Shown: positions 52,914 to 61,378, counted from the first letter of the stretch. The stretch is 64,000 bases of DNA from DASRDR01 sp963812945 [NCBI: uncultured Candidatus Rokubacteria bacterium] (GCA_963812945.1 CAWEXD010000008.1:2232001-2296000), one strand, 5' to 3'. Numbers and translations: made by a program. The notes: generated from the letters alone by a model not told the origin.

Positions 52914-54050
52914 ATGAAGATGCTGCGTGTCTTTGGAATCCTGCTGGCCCTGGCGGCCGTCCTGCTGCCGGCGAGCCGGGCGGCGGCTCAGGACCTCGTG
53001 ATCGGGGTCGCCGCCCCGATGACCGGCAACCTCGCCCAGGTCGGCAAGCAGTTCGCGGAGGGCGCCCAGCTCGCCGCGGACGAGGTCAACGCCAAGGGCG
53101 GCATCAAGGGGAGGAAGGTCGTCATCCGGGTGGAGGACGACAAGGGCGACCCCAAGGAGGCCGCCACCGTCGCCCAGAAGTTCGCCTCGGACGACCGGGT
53201 CCTGGCCGTGCTCGGGCACTACTCCTCGTCGGCCTGCTTCGCGGCGATTCCCATCTACACGCGCGCCCGGCTGGCCACGATCACACCGTCGGCGTCCCAC
53301 ACGGAGCTCACCAAGCAGGGCGGCAAGTACATGTTCCGCATGTGGTCGCCGATCTCCGTCTACGTCCCCGACCTCGCCCAGTACACGGTGAAGAAGCTCG
53401 GCAAGAAGAACATCGGCGTGGTCTACGTCCAGAACGACTGGGGCATCCAGACGAAGGACTACTTCGTGAAGGAACTGGAGAAGCTCGGAGCCCGCGTGGC
53501 GGCCCTCGAGGTCGTCTACGACAAGGACACCGACTTCAAGGCGCAGCTCACGAAGGTCAAGGCCGCGAACCCCGACGCCCTCGCCATCCTGACCTACTAC
53601 ACGACGGGGGCCTTGGTGACGCTCCAGGCGCGGAACCTCGGCATCACCGCGCCGCTCGTCGCCACCGGCACGCTCTACGAGGAGAAGTTCATCGAGCTCG
53701 CCGGCAAGGGCAACGCCGAGGGGCTCGCCGTCAACACCGAGTTCAACGCCGACGATCCGGCGCCGGTGGTCAAGAACTTCGTCGCCATGTACCAGAAGCT
53801 CCACCCCAATGACAAGCCCGAGCCCTACCACGCCACGACGTACGACGCCGCGCGCATGATCCTCTCGGCCATCGAGAAGGCCGGGGCCGACCGGGACGCG
53901 ATCCGCGACGCCCTGGCCGCCACCCGGACGTTCGACGGCGTGACCGGCACGTTCTCGTTCAACGATCAGCGCGAGCGCGAGGCGAAGGACCAGGTCTACC
54001 TGGTCGTGAAGGACGGCAAGTGGACCTTCATCGGGCGGCAGACGTACTGA
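52914..54050 (+). CDS. Branched-chain-amino-acid-type ABC solute-binding protein
   Basis: A 378-residue Leu/Ile/Val-binding-protein family member. A Sec signal peptide (hydrophobic core VFGILLALAAVLLPAS, cleavage after AAA) precedes the mature start QDLVIGVAAPMTGNLAQ. Ligand-pocket hallmarks LGHYSSSACFAAIPIY and VVYVQNDWG are present. A GAGGAGG ribosome site is 5 bases before ATG. No ABC permease or ATPase gene is near, so its transporter is elsewhere or lost. Ligand could be an amino acid, amide or aromatic acid. Confidence 0.92.
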   Translation: MKMLRVFGILLALAAVLLPASRAAAQDLVIGVAAPMTGNLAQVGKQFAEGAQLAADEVNAKGGIKGRKVVIRVEDDKGDPKEAATVAQKFASDDRVLAVLGHYSSSACFAAIPIYTRARLATITPSASHTELTKQGGKYMFRMWSPISVYVPDLAQYTVKKLGKKNIGVVYVQNDWGIQTKDYFVKELEKLGARVAALEVVYDKDTDFKAQLTKVKAANPDALAILTYYTTGALVTLQARNLGITAPLVATGTLYEEKFIELAGKGNAEGLAVNTEFNADDPAPVVKNFVAMYQKLHPNDKPEPYHATTYDAARMILSAIEKAGADRDAIRDALAATRTFDGVTGTFSFNDQREREAKDQVYLVVKDGKWTFIGRQTY

Positions 54051-54167
54051 GCCGCTGACCACCTGACCCGCTGGCGACCAGGCCCGGACGCTCCCTTGAC
54101 GGGTCTGGCTCGCCGGCGGGGGCGACCGCCGGACCGCGCCGCGGCCTCATGGGCGGCCCCCGATCGG

Positions 54168-54200
54168 TTGACAGGTTATCCCTATGAGACCAGTATGGTC
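54168..54200 (+). promoter_or_regulatory. Promoter/operator of the second toxin-antitoxin module (leaderless type)
   Basis: Perfect -35 TTGACA (54168-54173). Seventeen bases later is a weak -10 CAGTAT (54191-54196). A palindrome GACCA-GTA-TGGTC (54188-54200) covers this region. The antitoxin ATG is at 54203, with no Shine-Dalgarno. The layout copies the vapBC promoter at 37010. Upstream gap 54051-54167 shows nothing else. Confidence 0.5.
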
Positions 54201-54202
54201 AC

Positions 54203-54493
54203 ATGCAGACTACCGGAGTCGCTCGGTTGAAGGCTCACCTGAGCCGCTATCTCGCTCATGTCAAGAGCGGTCAGGAGGTTCTGGTCACCGAGCGAGGCCG
54301 ACCGGTCGCGAAGCTCGTGCCCCTGCCGCCCGACGCGGGCCGCGAATCGCGACGGGGACGTCTCATCAGGGCCGGGATCTTGCTGCCGGGGACGGGGCGT
54401 ATCCCGGCCGCCCTCCTTCGGCCCCCCAAGGGGCCCCGCGTCGGAGATGCCGTGGTCAAGATCCTGCTGGCTGAGCGGCGAGAGGGTCGCTGA
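54203..54493 (+). CDS. Phd/YefM-type antitoxin
   Basis: A 96-residue protein. MQTTGVARLKAHLSRYLAHVKSGQEVLVTERGRPVAKLVPL (given here in recognisable pieces: ARLKAHLSRYL, VLVTERGRPVAKLVP) is the conserved Phd DNA-binding and dimerisation domain. The C-terminal half is basic and proline-rich, fitting a disordered toxin-blocking tail. The start is supported by the promoter and palindrome just upstream. Its stop overlaps the PIN toxin by 4 bases. Expected to repress its own operon. Confidence 0.85.
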   Translation: MQTTGVARLKAHLSRYLAHVKSGQEVLVTERGRPVAKLVPLPPDAGRESRRGRLIRAGILLPGTGRIPAALLRPPKGPRVGDAVVKILLAERREGR

Positions 54494-54915
54494 TCTTCTG
54501 GGATAGCTCCGCCGTCGTCGCCACGCTCCTGTCCGAGGTTCGATCCGTAGAGCTCACGACACTGCTCCGCCGTGACCGCGAGATCGCGCTCTGGTGGGGG
54601 AGCCCGGTCGACTGCCAGTCGGCTCTCCACCGTGCTCGTCGGGAAGGAATCCTCCCTGCCTCTGCCCTGCGCGAGGCGCTCTTGCGGCTCGACATGCTGG
54701 TCGCGAATGTCGACATCGTCGCTCCGAGCGGAGCGCTGCGGGACCGCGCCAGCCATCTCGTCGCTGTCCATCCGCTCAGCGCCGCCGACGCCCTGCAGCT
54801 CGCTGCAGCCCTCGTGTCGTCCGAGGCGACACCGCGCGGAGAGGGGTTCGTCACTCTCGACGACCGGCTCCGCACCGCCGCCCGGGCCGAGGGGTTCACC
54901 GTCCTGCCGGAATGA
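54490..54915 (+). CDS. PIN-domain toxin with a CTG (non-canonical) start
   Basis: A 141-residue PIN ribonuclease. It begins CTG-ATC-TTC-TGG, giving (M)IFWDSSAVVATLL with active-site Asp5. There is no ATG, GTG or TTG near the conserved N-terminus; the first is at 54682, inside the domain. The CTG overlaps the antitoxin stop (CTGA), suggesting coupled reinitiation. Other acidic residues lie in SPVDCQSAL (Asp where most homologues have Glu), in DALQLAAALV, and in FVTLDDRLR. Cleaves RNA if active. Its stop overlaps the next gene by 4 bases. Confidence 0.75.
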   Translation: MIFWDSSAVVATLLSEVRSVELTTLLRRDREIALWWGSPVDCQSALHRARREGILPASALREALLRLDMLVANVDIVAPSGALRDRASHLVAVHPLSAADALQLAAALVSSEATPRGEGFVTLDDRLRTAARAEGFTVLPE

Positions 54916-55499
54916 CCGGCGATCCCCGCGGTCGCATCGCACCGGAGCCGGCGGCGAGACGCTTCGCCTACTACGAGCGTCTGACGCGCGCTCAGCAGCG
55001 CATCTACCGCCAGAGCGACGACGTCACGCGCCTGGCCCTGCCCGGGGCGAGCGAGCTCCACCCGCTGGTGGCGGGGCTGGACGCGGCCCTCCTGTCGGAG
55101 GATCGCCCGGCCGTTCAGCTCGCCTCCCAGCACCTCTTCACCGGGCTGACGCGAGCGTTCGCGGTGGGCCCGTGCCGGGTGGAGGTGCTGGCGGCCCGCC
55201 CGCACAACCGCTGGGGCGAGCTGCAGGGACTCTACACGGACGACCGCCGTCTGCCGCGCGTCCAGCTCTGGATGCGCACCGCGCGCCAGCGCCGCGTCGT
55301 GGCGTTCCGGACCTACCTCCGGACCCTCCTCCACGAGCTCGGTCATCACCTGGACTACCGGTATCTGAAGCTCGCGGACTCCTTCCACACCCAGGGGTTC
55401 TACCAGCGCGAGTCGAGCCTGTTCCACCAGCTGGTGCCGGAGGCGCGATTCGAGCCGTCCCCGCCGCCGGCGGAGGCCGACCCTCGGAGTCCGCCGTAG
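54912..55499 (+). CDS. Putative zinc metallopeptidase coupled to a toxin-antitoxin pair
   Basis: A 195-residue protein with HELGHHLDYRYLK (HExxH near residues 140-144, third ligand candidate His or Asp downstream), fitting a gluzincin/minigluzincin-like fold. Residues 1-135 are helical with a basic face; a Pro-rich tail follows. No signal peptide, so cytosolic. ATG overlaps the PIN-toxin stop by 4 bases (ATGA), so translation is coupled. A peptidase next to a toxin-antitoxin pair could degrade the antitoxin or another partner, but this is inference. I recognise no named family. Confidence 0.7.
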   Translation: MTGDPRGRIAPEPAARRFAYYERLTRAQQRIYRQSDDVTRLALPGASELHPLVAGLDAALLSEDRPAVQLASQHLFTGLTRAFAVGPCRVEVLAARPHNRWGELQGLYTDDRRLPRVQLWMRTARQRRVVAFRTYLRTLLHELGHHLDYRYLKLADSFHTQGFYQRESSLFHQLVPEARFEPSPPPAEADPRSPP

Positions 55500-55527
55500 C
55501 TGGCCGAGAGCGCCGGCTGAAGCCGGG

Positions 55528-56415
55528 CTACAGGGCGCCCGCGTTGATCAGCGCCTGGCGGATCGGAGCGGCCTGAGCCTTCGACGTCTCCGGCATCGGC
55601 GCGCGGGGAACGCCCCCCGGCCGGCCCTGGAGCCCGAGGCAGTGCTTCACGTTGGCGGGGAGGTTGTCCTGCGCGATGGCGTTCCACACCGGCAGGAGCT
55701 TCTCGTGAAGGGCGAGCGCCTGCTTGTGGTCCCCGGCCTGCACCGCATCCCACAGCTGGACGCAGAGCCGGGGCACCGCGGTCAGGATGGCGGCGATCGC
55801 ACCGTGGGCGCCGAGCGCGAACGAGGGATAGAGGAGCGCGTCCACCGCCGTCATGATCCGCGACCGGTGTCCGACGAGGAGGAGCAGGTCGGCGAGCAGC
55901 TTCAGGTCTCCGGCACTCTGCTTCACGCCGACGACACCCTCGACCGACGTGAGGATCCTCGCCAGGAGCTGCGGGGAAAGATAGGTCCACGGGACGACGT
56001 TGTAGATGACGATGGGCAAGCCGGTCCCCCGGGCCAGCGCCTCGAAGTGCCGGACCATCGCGTCGTCGTCCGGCCGGAACAGGTAGTGGACCGGCGTGAC
56101 CTGGAGAGCGGTCGCGCCGAGGTCGCGAACCGCCTTCCCGCGCTCGATGGCGGACGCCGTGCTGTCGGTGATCACGCCGGTGATCACGGGCACTCGCCCC
56201 CGCGCTTCGTCGGCCACGACCTGGGTGACGCGCCGGACCTCGGCCGTCGTCATCGCGTGGCCCTCTCCGGTGCTTCCGGCGACGGCGAGACCGTGCACTC
56301 GCGCGGTCTCGATCATGTAGCGCGCCTCCGCCCGCAGGGCCTCCTCGTCGATGGTGTCATCGCCCCGGAACGGCGTGATCATCGGCGGGACAATCCCGTG
56401 GAGCTGCTCGTCCAT
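55528..56415 (-). CDS. Dihydrodipicolinate-synthase/N-acetylneuraminate-lyase family aldolase
   Basis: A 295-residue class I aldolase: GIVPPMITPF start, AGSTGEGHAMT (substrate loop GSTGE), the Tyr in IYNVVPW (near 137), and the Schiff-base Lys in GVVGVKQSAG (near 162). Cleaves or forms C-C bonds with pyruvate. In this dioxygenase context it is more likely a catabolic aldolase or dehydratase than lysine biosynthesis. ATG at 56415 is preferred because GGGAG precedes it; ATG at 56430 adds five residues. Last gene of a minus-strand operon with TauD-type, Rieske and PLP genes. Confidence 0.9.
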   Translation of the reverse strand: MDEQLHGIVPPMITPFRGDDTIDEEALRAEARYMIETARVHGLAVAGSTGEGHAMTTAEVRRVTQVVADEARGRVPVITGVITDSTASAIERGKAVRDLGATALQVTPVHYLFRPDDDAMVRHFEALARGTGLPIVIYNVVPWTYLSPQLLARILTSVEGVVGVKQSAGDLKLLADLLLLVGHRSRIMTAVDALLYPSFALGAHGAIAAILTAVPRLCVQLWDAVQAGDHKQALALHEKLLPVWNAIAQDNLPANVKHCLGLQGRPGGVPRAPMPETSKAQAAPIRQALINAGAL

Positions 56416-56443
56416 CGTCGCTCCCTTCATCTCGTCCCGGACC

Positions 56444-57424
56444 TCAGGGGTGAAACGTGCGGCGGCCCTCCTCGCGTGTCCAGACGCGGATCAGGTGGCG
56501 CTTCCGGTGCGGTTCGGACGCGTCCCGGAAGTCGGTCCGGCTGTGCGCGAACTCCCGGTTGTTCAGATACTGGATCTGGCCCCGCTCGATCCTGAACTCG
56601 ACCCAGAGCTCCGGCGAGTCCACCACGCGGCGCATGGCCTCGAGCGCCGCGGAGGCCGCCGCGTCCAGGGGCTCGCCGTCGAGCTCGGCCCCCATCTCGA
56701 TCAGGCGCTCGTTGAAGCGCCCGACGAACGTGCGGCCGTCCCACTGGAAGATCGGCTGCGCGCCGGTCTTCCGGTCGCCGGGCGCATGCTCGGCCTGGCG
56801 ATCCCACGGGAAGGCACGGTACAGGTGCGGCAGCACGTCCGGATGCCTCCGCCGGAGCTCGTTGTGCACCGTGAGCAGGCTGACGAAACGGCTCACGCCG
56901 CCTTCCTGCGCCGGATTGATGCAGTAGAGCCCGACCAGATGAGGCGGCAGGTCGAGCCACGGGCCGTCGGTGTGGAAGGTGAGGTCCAGGTTGGTGACGG
57001 ATCGCCGCACGCCGTACTCGAGCGTCTTTCCCGTGTCGCGGACGTCGTACAGGATCGCCCCGTTCCACGCCTGGGCGACCGGGCGCTCGAGGAGCTGGCT
57101 CAAGAGCCAGCACAGCACGCGGTTCTCCTCGGGCTCGTATCGCTCCACGGGAACGCGATCCACGACGGCCAGCCCGACACCGGAGCAGAGCTTGTCGCGC
57201 ACGCGGCCCATGACCTCGGCGCACGCGGTGAGCGCGAACTCCGACGGGCTCAGGAGGAGCGTCGGCAGCGGATCCCGTCGCACCTGCCGGACGACGGCGT
57301 CCAGCTCGTCGACGCAGCGGGGCGGCAGCGTCACCAGCCAGTCACACGGGGACAGCTCCGCGCGCCGCCACGCGCGGCGGTCCTGCACGTCGGTCGCCAG
57401 CATGGGTGGCCGGGCGCCCGTCAT
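56444..57424 (-). CDS. TauD/TfdA-family Fe(II)/2-oxoglutarate dioxygenase
   Basis: A 326-residue non-heme iron oxygenase. The iron facial triad is His-Asp in FHTDGPW (near residue 150) and His in FAHSRTDF (near 295), followed by the 2-oxoglutarate-binding Arg in RHLIRVW. FLexible N-terminus has a Cys/Trp-rich stretch. Family members hydroxylate taurine, aryloxyalkanoates, carnitine precursors or sulfate esters. It overlaps no gene but lies 12 bases after the Rieske gene in the operon. Substrate unknown. Confidence 0.88.
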   Translation of the reverse strand: MTGARPPMLATDVQDRRAWRRAELSPCDWLVTLPPRCVDELDAVVRQVRRDPLPTLLLSPSEFALTACAEVMGRVRDKLCSGVGLAVVDRVPVERYEPEENRVLCWLLSQLLERPVAQAWNGAILYDVRDTGKTLEYGVRRSVTNLDLTFHTDGPWLDLPPHLVGLYCINPAQEGGVSRFVSLLTVHNELRRRHPDVLPHLYRAFPWDRQAEHAPGDRKTGAQPIFQWDGRTFVGRFNERLIEMGAELDGEPLDAAASAALEAMRRVVDSPELWVEFRIERGQIQYLNNREFAHSRTDFRDASEPHRKRHLIRVWTREEGRRTFHP

Positions 57425-57436
57425 CGTGCGGCCCTC

Positions 57437-58603
57437 CTAGGCATGGCTCGCCGGCACCGCGCGCGGGCGGCCCGGACCGTCGAGGACCTGGTCCAGCACC
57501 CAGTTGTTGAGCCGGTGGACAGCCGGCTCGCGGAGCGCGAACGGCCCCGGGCGCCTCAGCGCCGAGGCGAGCCCGGCCTGCTGGGCCTCGCAGATCCGGT
57601 TGTCCTCAGCGATACCGGTCTCCCAGCGATGCATGTACCTCTTCAGGCCCTCCTCGAAGTCCGCTCGCGCCACCGTCGTCCGCGGGAAGCAGAAGCCGAC
57701 GTCGAGCCGCGAGCGCGCAGGGCCGAGCGGGACGATCCGGAGCCACCACATGCAGTCCTGGGTGCACGCGAACTGCGTGGCGGGGAGGAGCATCGTGAAG
57801 TACGTCCCGTGCGCGGTCCGGCCGGCGAGGCCGGAGACTGAAGGAAAGGGCGGCGTCTCCCCCGGCAGCACGGCGATGCTCGTCTCCTGCGGGATGTGGA
57901 TGGCCTCCCAGTGCCCCTGCGTCTCCACCTGCACCGCGTGCTGCTGGCCGAGGGTCGCGTGGTGGACCGTCCCGGTGTGGTACTCCTCCATGGCGTTCTC
58001 GACGAGGAGCTTCCAGTTGCAGGCGACGTCGTATTCCAGGCGGCGCACGCAGACCATCCGGGCGAAGTCGTACGAGCCGAGGGTCTCCGCCAGGTCGCCG
58101 AAGTGCTCGACGAGCCCGGGGCCCGCGTCGCTGAAGCTCACGAAGACGAATCCCTGCCAGCTCTCGCTGCGCACCCGCGTCAGCCCCCAGTCGGCCCGGT
58201 CGAATCCGGGTCGGTCCTGCATGCCCGGCGCGCCGAGGAGGCTCCCGTCTGGCCCGTAGGTCCAGGCGTGGTACGGGCAGACGATCGTGCGGCAGCGGCC
58301 GCCGCCGTCGAGAAGGCGGGCGCCGCGGTGGCGGCACGTGTTGGCGAACGCGCCGACCCGACCGGCGCCATCTCGCAACAGAAGGAGCGGGCCCGGGACG
58401 GCGTCGACCGCCAGGTAGCTGCCGGGCTCCGGCAACTCGTCGGCCCGGGCCATGAAGTGCCATCCCGGCGTGAAGATGCGCTCGACCTCCCGTGCGTAGA
58501 ACTCCGTGGCCGTGTAGCACCACGCGGGGAGCGTCTCGGCCTCTCCGACCTGGCGGCGCACGCCGCGATAGTGAGCGGGATCGAAGACGTCCACGGAGGC
58601 CAC
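57437..58603 (-). CDS. Rieske aromatic-ring-hydroxylating-type oxygenase, alpha subunit
   Basis: A 388-residue oxygenase. The [2Fe-2S] Rieske motifs are CRHRGARLL (near 89) and CPYHAWTY (near 109). The catalytic iron site shows MEEYHTGTVHH (two His, near 207) with a downstream Asp. The family includes monooxygenases and demethylases as well as ring dioxygenases. No beta subunit or dedicated reductase is adjacent, so electrons must come from elsewhere. GTG start has GAGGAG upstream. Third-to-last gene of the minus operon. Confidence 0.9.
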   Translation of the reverse strand: MASVDVFDPAHYRGVRRQVGEAETLPAWCYTATEFYAREVERIFTPGWHFMARADELPEPGSYLAVDAVPGPLLLLRDGAGRVGAFANTCRHRGARLLDGGGRCRTIVCPYHAWTYGPDGSLLGAPGMQDRPGFDRADWGLTRVRSESWQGFVFVSFSDAGPGLVEHFGDLAETLGSYDFARMVCVRRLEYDVACNWKLLVENAMEEYHTGTVHHATLGQQHAVQVETQGHWEAIHIPQETSIAVLPGETPPFPSVSGLAGRTAHGTYFTMLLPATQFACTQDCMWWLRIVPLGPARSRLDVGFCFPRTTVARADFEEGLKRYMHRWETGIAEDNRICEAQQAGLASALRRPGPFALREPAVHRLNNWVLDQVLDGPGRPRAVPASHA

Positions 58604-58612
58604 GCTATCTCC

Positions 58613-59845
58613 TCACGGACGCGCGGTCTCCACGTCGGTCCGCCGAGATCCCTCCCGGAGGGCGTCCAGAGCCTGGGCGAGGCGCTCGTAGTCGGCAGCC
58701 GTGTTGTACAGCTGGGCGGAAACGCGGAGGATCCTCGTCCCGAGAGCGCGCCACGTGAAGACGAGGAGCTCCAGCCCGAAGCGGTCGAAGAGAACCGTCT
58801 GGAGCGCGTCGGGCTCGTCCAGCAGCGGCGCCGGGCCGAAGTCCGCCGGGACCGGCACCGCGACGAGCGAGCCGATCATCGAGTCCGGCGCGGGCGGCGG
58901 CGCGGAGAGCGCCGCGCAGAGGCGGTCCCGGGCGGCGAGAGCCGTGTCGCGGTTGCGCGCCATGAGCGCCGGCCAGCCGCCGGGCAGGAGCGATCCCATG
59001 TAGCGGATCGCCTCGGGGACCGTCAGGTATGCGGTCGGATCGACCGTCCCCATCCAGTCGAACTCGAGCCGGAAGCGCGAGCGGTCTGTCCGCGGGGAGT
59101 TGGCCCCGTGGCTGATCACGAGGGGGCGGACGCCCGCCTGGCGGTCCGGCCGGACGTGGAGAAACCCCGCTCCCTTCGGCGCACACATCCACTTGTGGCA
59201 GTTGCCCGTGTAGTAAGCGGCTCCGAGGGCCCGGAGGTCGAGCGGCACCATCCCGGGCGCGTGGGCGCCGTCCACCAGGGCGTCGACGCCGCGGGCGAAC
59301 AGCTCGCCGACCAGCCGCTCGATCGGCAGGACGAGGCCGGTCGGGCTCGTCACGTGGTCGACCAGCGCGAGGCGAGTCCGCGGTCCGACTCGGCCGAGCA
59401 CTGCCTCGAGCACCTCTTCCGGGTCTTTCAGCGGGAACGGCACCGGCGCAACGACCACCCGGGCGCCGGCGCGGGCCGTCACGGCATCGACGGCGTTCCG
59501 GCACGCGTTGTACGCGTGGTCGGTTGCCAGGACCTCGTCGCCCGGATCCAGGTCAAGCCACCAGAGCACGGTGTTCACCCCGGTCGTGGCGTTGGGCACG
59601 AACGCCAGGTCGCCCGGCTCGGCCCCTACGAAGGCAGCAAGGTCAGCCCGGGCACCGTCGAGGAGGCCTTCCAGCTCCCGGCTCAGGAACCGGACGGGCT
59701 CGCTCTCCAGCCGCTCCCGGAGGCGCCCCTGGGCGTCCAGGACAGCCCGGGGGCAGGCCCCGTAGGAGCCGTGGTTGAGGAAGGTGACGGCCGGGTCGAG
59801 CGGCCAGAGCCGACGCGCACCGTCCGGAAGGGTCACGGGCTCCAT
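58613..59845 (-). CDS. Class V PLP enzyme (isopenicillin-N epimerase/aminotransferase-like)
   Basis: A 410-residue fold-type I PLP enzyme. The PLP Lys is in GNCHKWMCAPKGAGFL (near 216), the phosphate-binding helix is FLNHGSYGACP, and the Asp for the pyridine N is in VDGAHAPGMVPLDL. CefD-like epimerases and cysteine desulfurases share this pattern; the lack of an active-site Cys loop makes desulfurase unlikely. ATG at 59845 is used because the longer frame overlaps the divergent TRAP gene region; AGAGGAAG precedes it. First gene of the operon. Substrate unknown; an amino acid is likely. Confidence 0.85.
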   Translation of the reverse strand: MEPVTLPDGARRLWPLDPAVTFLNHGSYGACPRAVLDAQGRLRERLESEPVRFLSRELEGLLDGARADLAAFVGAEPGDLAFVPNATTGVNTVLWWLDLDPGDEVLATDHAYNACRNAVDAVTARAGARVVVAPVPFPLKDPEEVLEAVLGRVGPRTRLALVDHVTSPTGLVLPIERLVGELFARGVDALVDGAHAPGMVPLDLRALGAAYYTGNCHKWMCAPKGAGFLHVRPDRQAGVRPLVISHGANSPRTDRSRFRLEFDWMGTVDPTAYLTVPEAIRYMGSLLPGGWPALMARNRDTALAARDRLCAALSAPPPAPDSMIGSLVAVPVPADFGPAPLLDEPDALQTVLFDRFGLELLVFTWRALGTRILRVSAQLYNTAADYERLAQALDALREGSRRTDVETARP

Positions 59846-59960
59846 CTTCCTCTGCCCGCCGGGCCGAGCGCAACGGGCGGGCGCTGCCCCCGGGACGACG
59901 CCCTCGACCCACCCGGATCCCCGGCCGATCCGACCCGCCGTGGCCACCGGCGACCTGTCC

Positions 59961-59989
59961 TTGACACCGAGGGGCGCCTTTTCTAGACT
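59961..59989 (+). promoter_or_regulatory. Promoter of the TRAP transporter operon
   Basis: Perfect -35 TTGACA (59961-59966), a 17-base spacer, and -10 TAGACT (59984-59989). The predicted leader of about 62 bases ends with CTGGAGG seven bases before the ATG at 60058. Confidence 0.7.
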
Positions 59990-60057
59990 CGCCGCACGCC
60001 GCGCGGTTCCCGCAGTCGGCTCGAGCCACGTCCGATAGCGATGCTGGAGGTGAACGC

Positions 60058-61263
60058 ATGACGAAGCGTCGGTCCGTGATCCTCGCCGCCACCGGCCTGG
60101 TCGCCGCGGTCGTGGCGGCCATGGCGTTGACCTGGGGCTCGATCCCAGTCGCACGCGCCCAGGCCCCGGTCGTCCTCAAGATCCAGGCGAGCTGGCCCGC
60201 CTCGCTGACGATCTTCGAGCATCTCAAGTTCGTCGCCGAGCGCGTGGACAAGCTCTCCGCCGGGACCCTGAAGATCGAGGCACTGCCGGCCGGCACCATC
60301 GTCCCGGCCTTCGAGGTCCTCGACGCGACCAGCAAGAAGGTCATCGACGGATTTCACTCCGTCTCCTACTACTGGGTCGGCAAGAACAAGACGGCCGCGC
60401 TCTTCACGGGCGGCCCCGGCGGCACCTTCGGCATGGACTTCGTGGACGTCCTTGGCTGGATGTACGAGGGCGGCGGTCTCGAGCTCTACCAGCAGATGTA
60501 CAAGGACGTGATGAAGCTCAACGTGGTTCCGCTGCCCGCCTTCCCGAGCGGTCCGCAGGCGTTCGGCTGGTTCAAGCGACCGATCAAGGACCTGGCCGAC
60601 TTCAAGGGCATGAAGTGCCGCCAGACCGGCCTCAACGCCGAGGTCTACACCGAGATGGGCATGCGCACGGTCAACCTGCCTGGCGGGGAGATCCTGCCGG
60701 CGGCCGAGCGCGGTGTCATCGACTGCGCCGAGTGGGTCGGCGGCGTCGAGGACCTCCGGCTCGGCTTCCACAACGTGTGGAAGTACCACTACACCCCGGG
60801 GATGCACGAGACCGTGACTATGGGCGAGATCGGTATCAATACCGAGGTGTGGGACAAGCTCTCGCCGCAGCACAAGGAGATCATCAAGTCCGCGACGATG
60901 GAGGCCTTCATCCGCTGGTACGCGAAGTGGCAGCGGCAGAACGCCGACGCCCTCAAGGAGTTCATCGAGAAGCACAAGGTCAACGTCATCCGGACGCCGC
61001 CCGAGATCCTGATCGACTTCCTCAAGGCGTGGGACAAGATCGCCGCGCGCGAGGCGGAAAAGGACCCCTTCTTCAAGAAGGTGCTCGACTCACAGCGGGA
61101 GTACGCCGGGGTCGTCGTGCCCGCCAAGCGCTTCCTCTTCCCGCCCTACGACTTCGCGGCCAACTACTACTGGCCGGCGAAGAAGACCGCGGCCGCCGCG
61201 CCGGCGGCATCCTCGCCGGCCTCGAAAGCGCCGGCGGCGGCCCCGCCCGCCAAGAAGCCGTAG
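60058..61263 (+). CDS. TRAP transporter solute-binding protein (DctP family)
   Basis: A 401-residue periplasmic binding protein with an N-terminal signal (VILAATGLVAAVVAAMA, cleaved after ARA near 33). The family Arg that binds carboxylates is expected in KCRQTGLNAEV, and GIIDCAEWVGG-like region VIDCAEWVGG is present. It resembles the TakP-type proteins for 2-oxo acids. The last 35 residues are an Ala/Pro/Lys/Ser-rich tail (PAASSPASKAPAAAP) not found in typical DctP. Delivers a carboxylate to the permease encoded downstream. A strong hairpin follows the stop. Confidence 0.9.
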   Translation: MTKRRSVILAATGLVAAVVAAMALTWGSIPVARAQAPVVLKIQASWPASLTIFEHLKFVAERVDKLSAGTLKIEALPAGTIVPAFEVLDATSKKVIDGFHSVSYYWVGKNKTAALFTGGPGGTFGMDFVDVLGWMYEGGGLELYQQMYKDVMKLNVVPLPAFPSGPQAFGWFKRPIKDLADFKGMKCRQTGLNAEVYTEMGMRTVNLPGGEILPAAERGVIDCAEWVGGVEDLRLGFHNVWKYHYTPGMHETVTMGEIGINTEVWDKLSPQHKEIIKSATMEAFIRWYAKWQRQNADALKEFIEKHKVNVIRTPPEILIDFLKAWDKIAAREAEKDPFFKKVLDSQREYAGVVVPAKRFLFPPYDFAANYYWPAKKTAAAAPAASSPASKAPAAAPPAKKP

Positions 61264-61284
61264 CGGCCGGCGCCTCGATCGGTC

Positions 61285-61322
61285 CCCGGGCGGGGTTGAC
61301 CACCTCGTCAATCCCGCCCGGG
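61285..61322 (+). terminator. Stable intercistronic hairpin after the TRAP binding-protein gene
   Basis: A 16-base near-perfect inverted repeat (61285-61300 with 61307-61322), one G-T wobble, and a 6-base loop CACCTC. No T-run follows, so it probably protects the upstream mRNA or reduces read-through, giving more binding protein than permease, as seen in many transporter operons. Confidence 0.65.
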
Positions 61323-61378
61323 ATCGCCGGCGATCAACGTCACGACGCGGGTCCACGTGAGAGGAGGGTGCGTCCGCG

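Noticed and set aside
54111-54140. CTTGACGGG as an alternative promoter for the second toxin-antitoxin module
   Set aside because: No -10-like hexamer lies 16-18 bases downstream; the TTGACA at 54168 is better placed.
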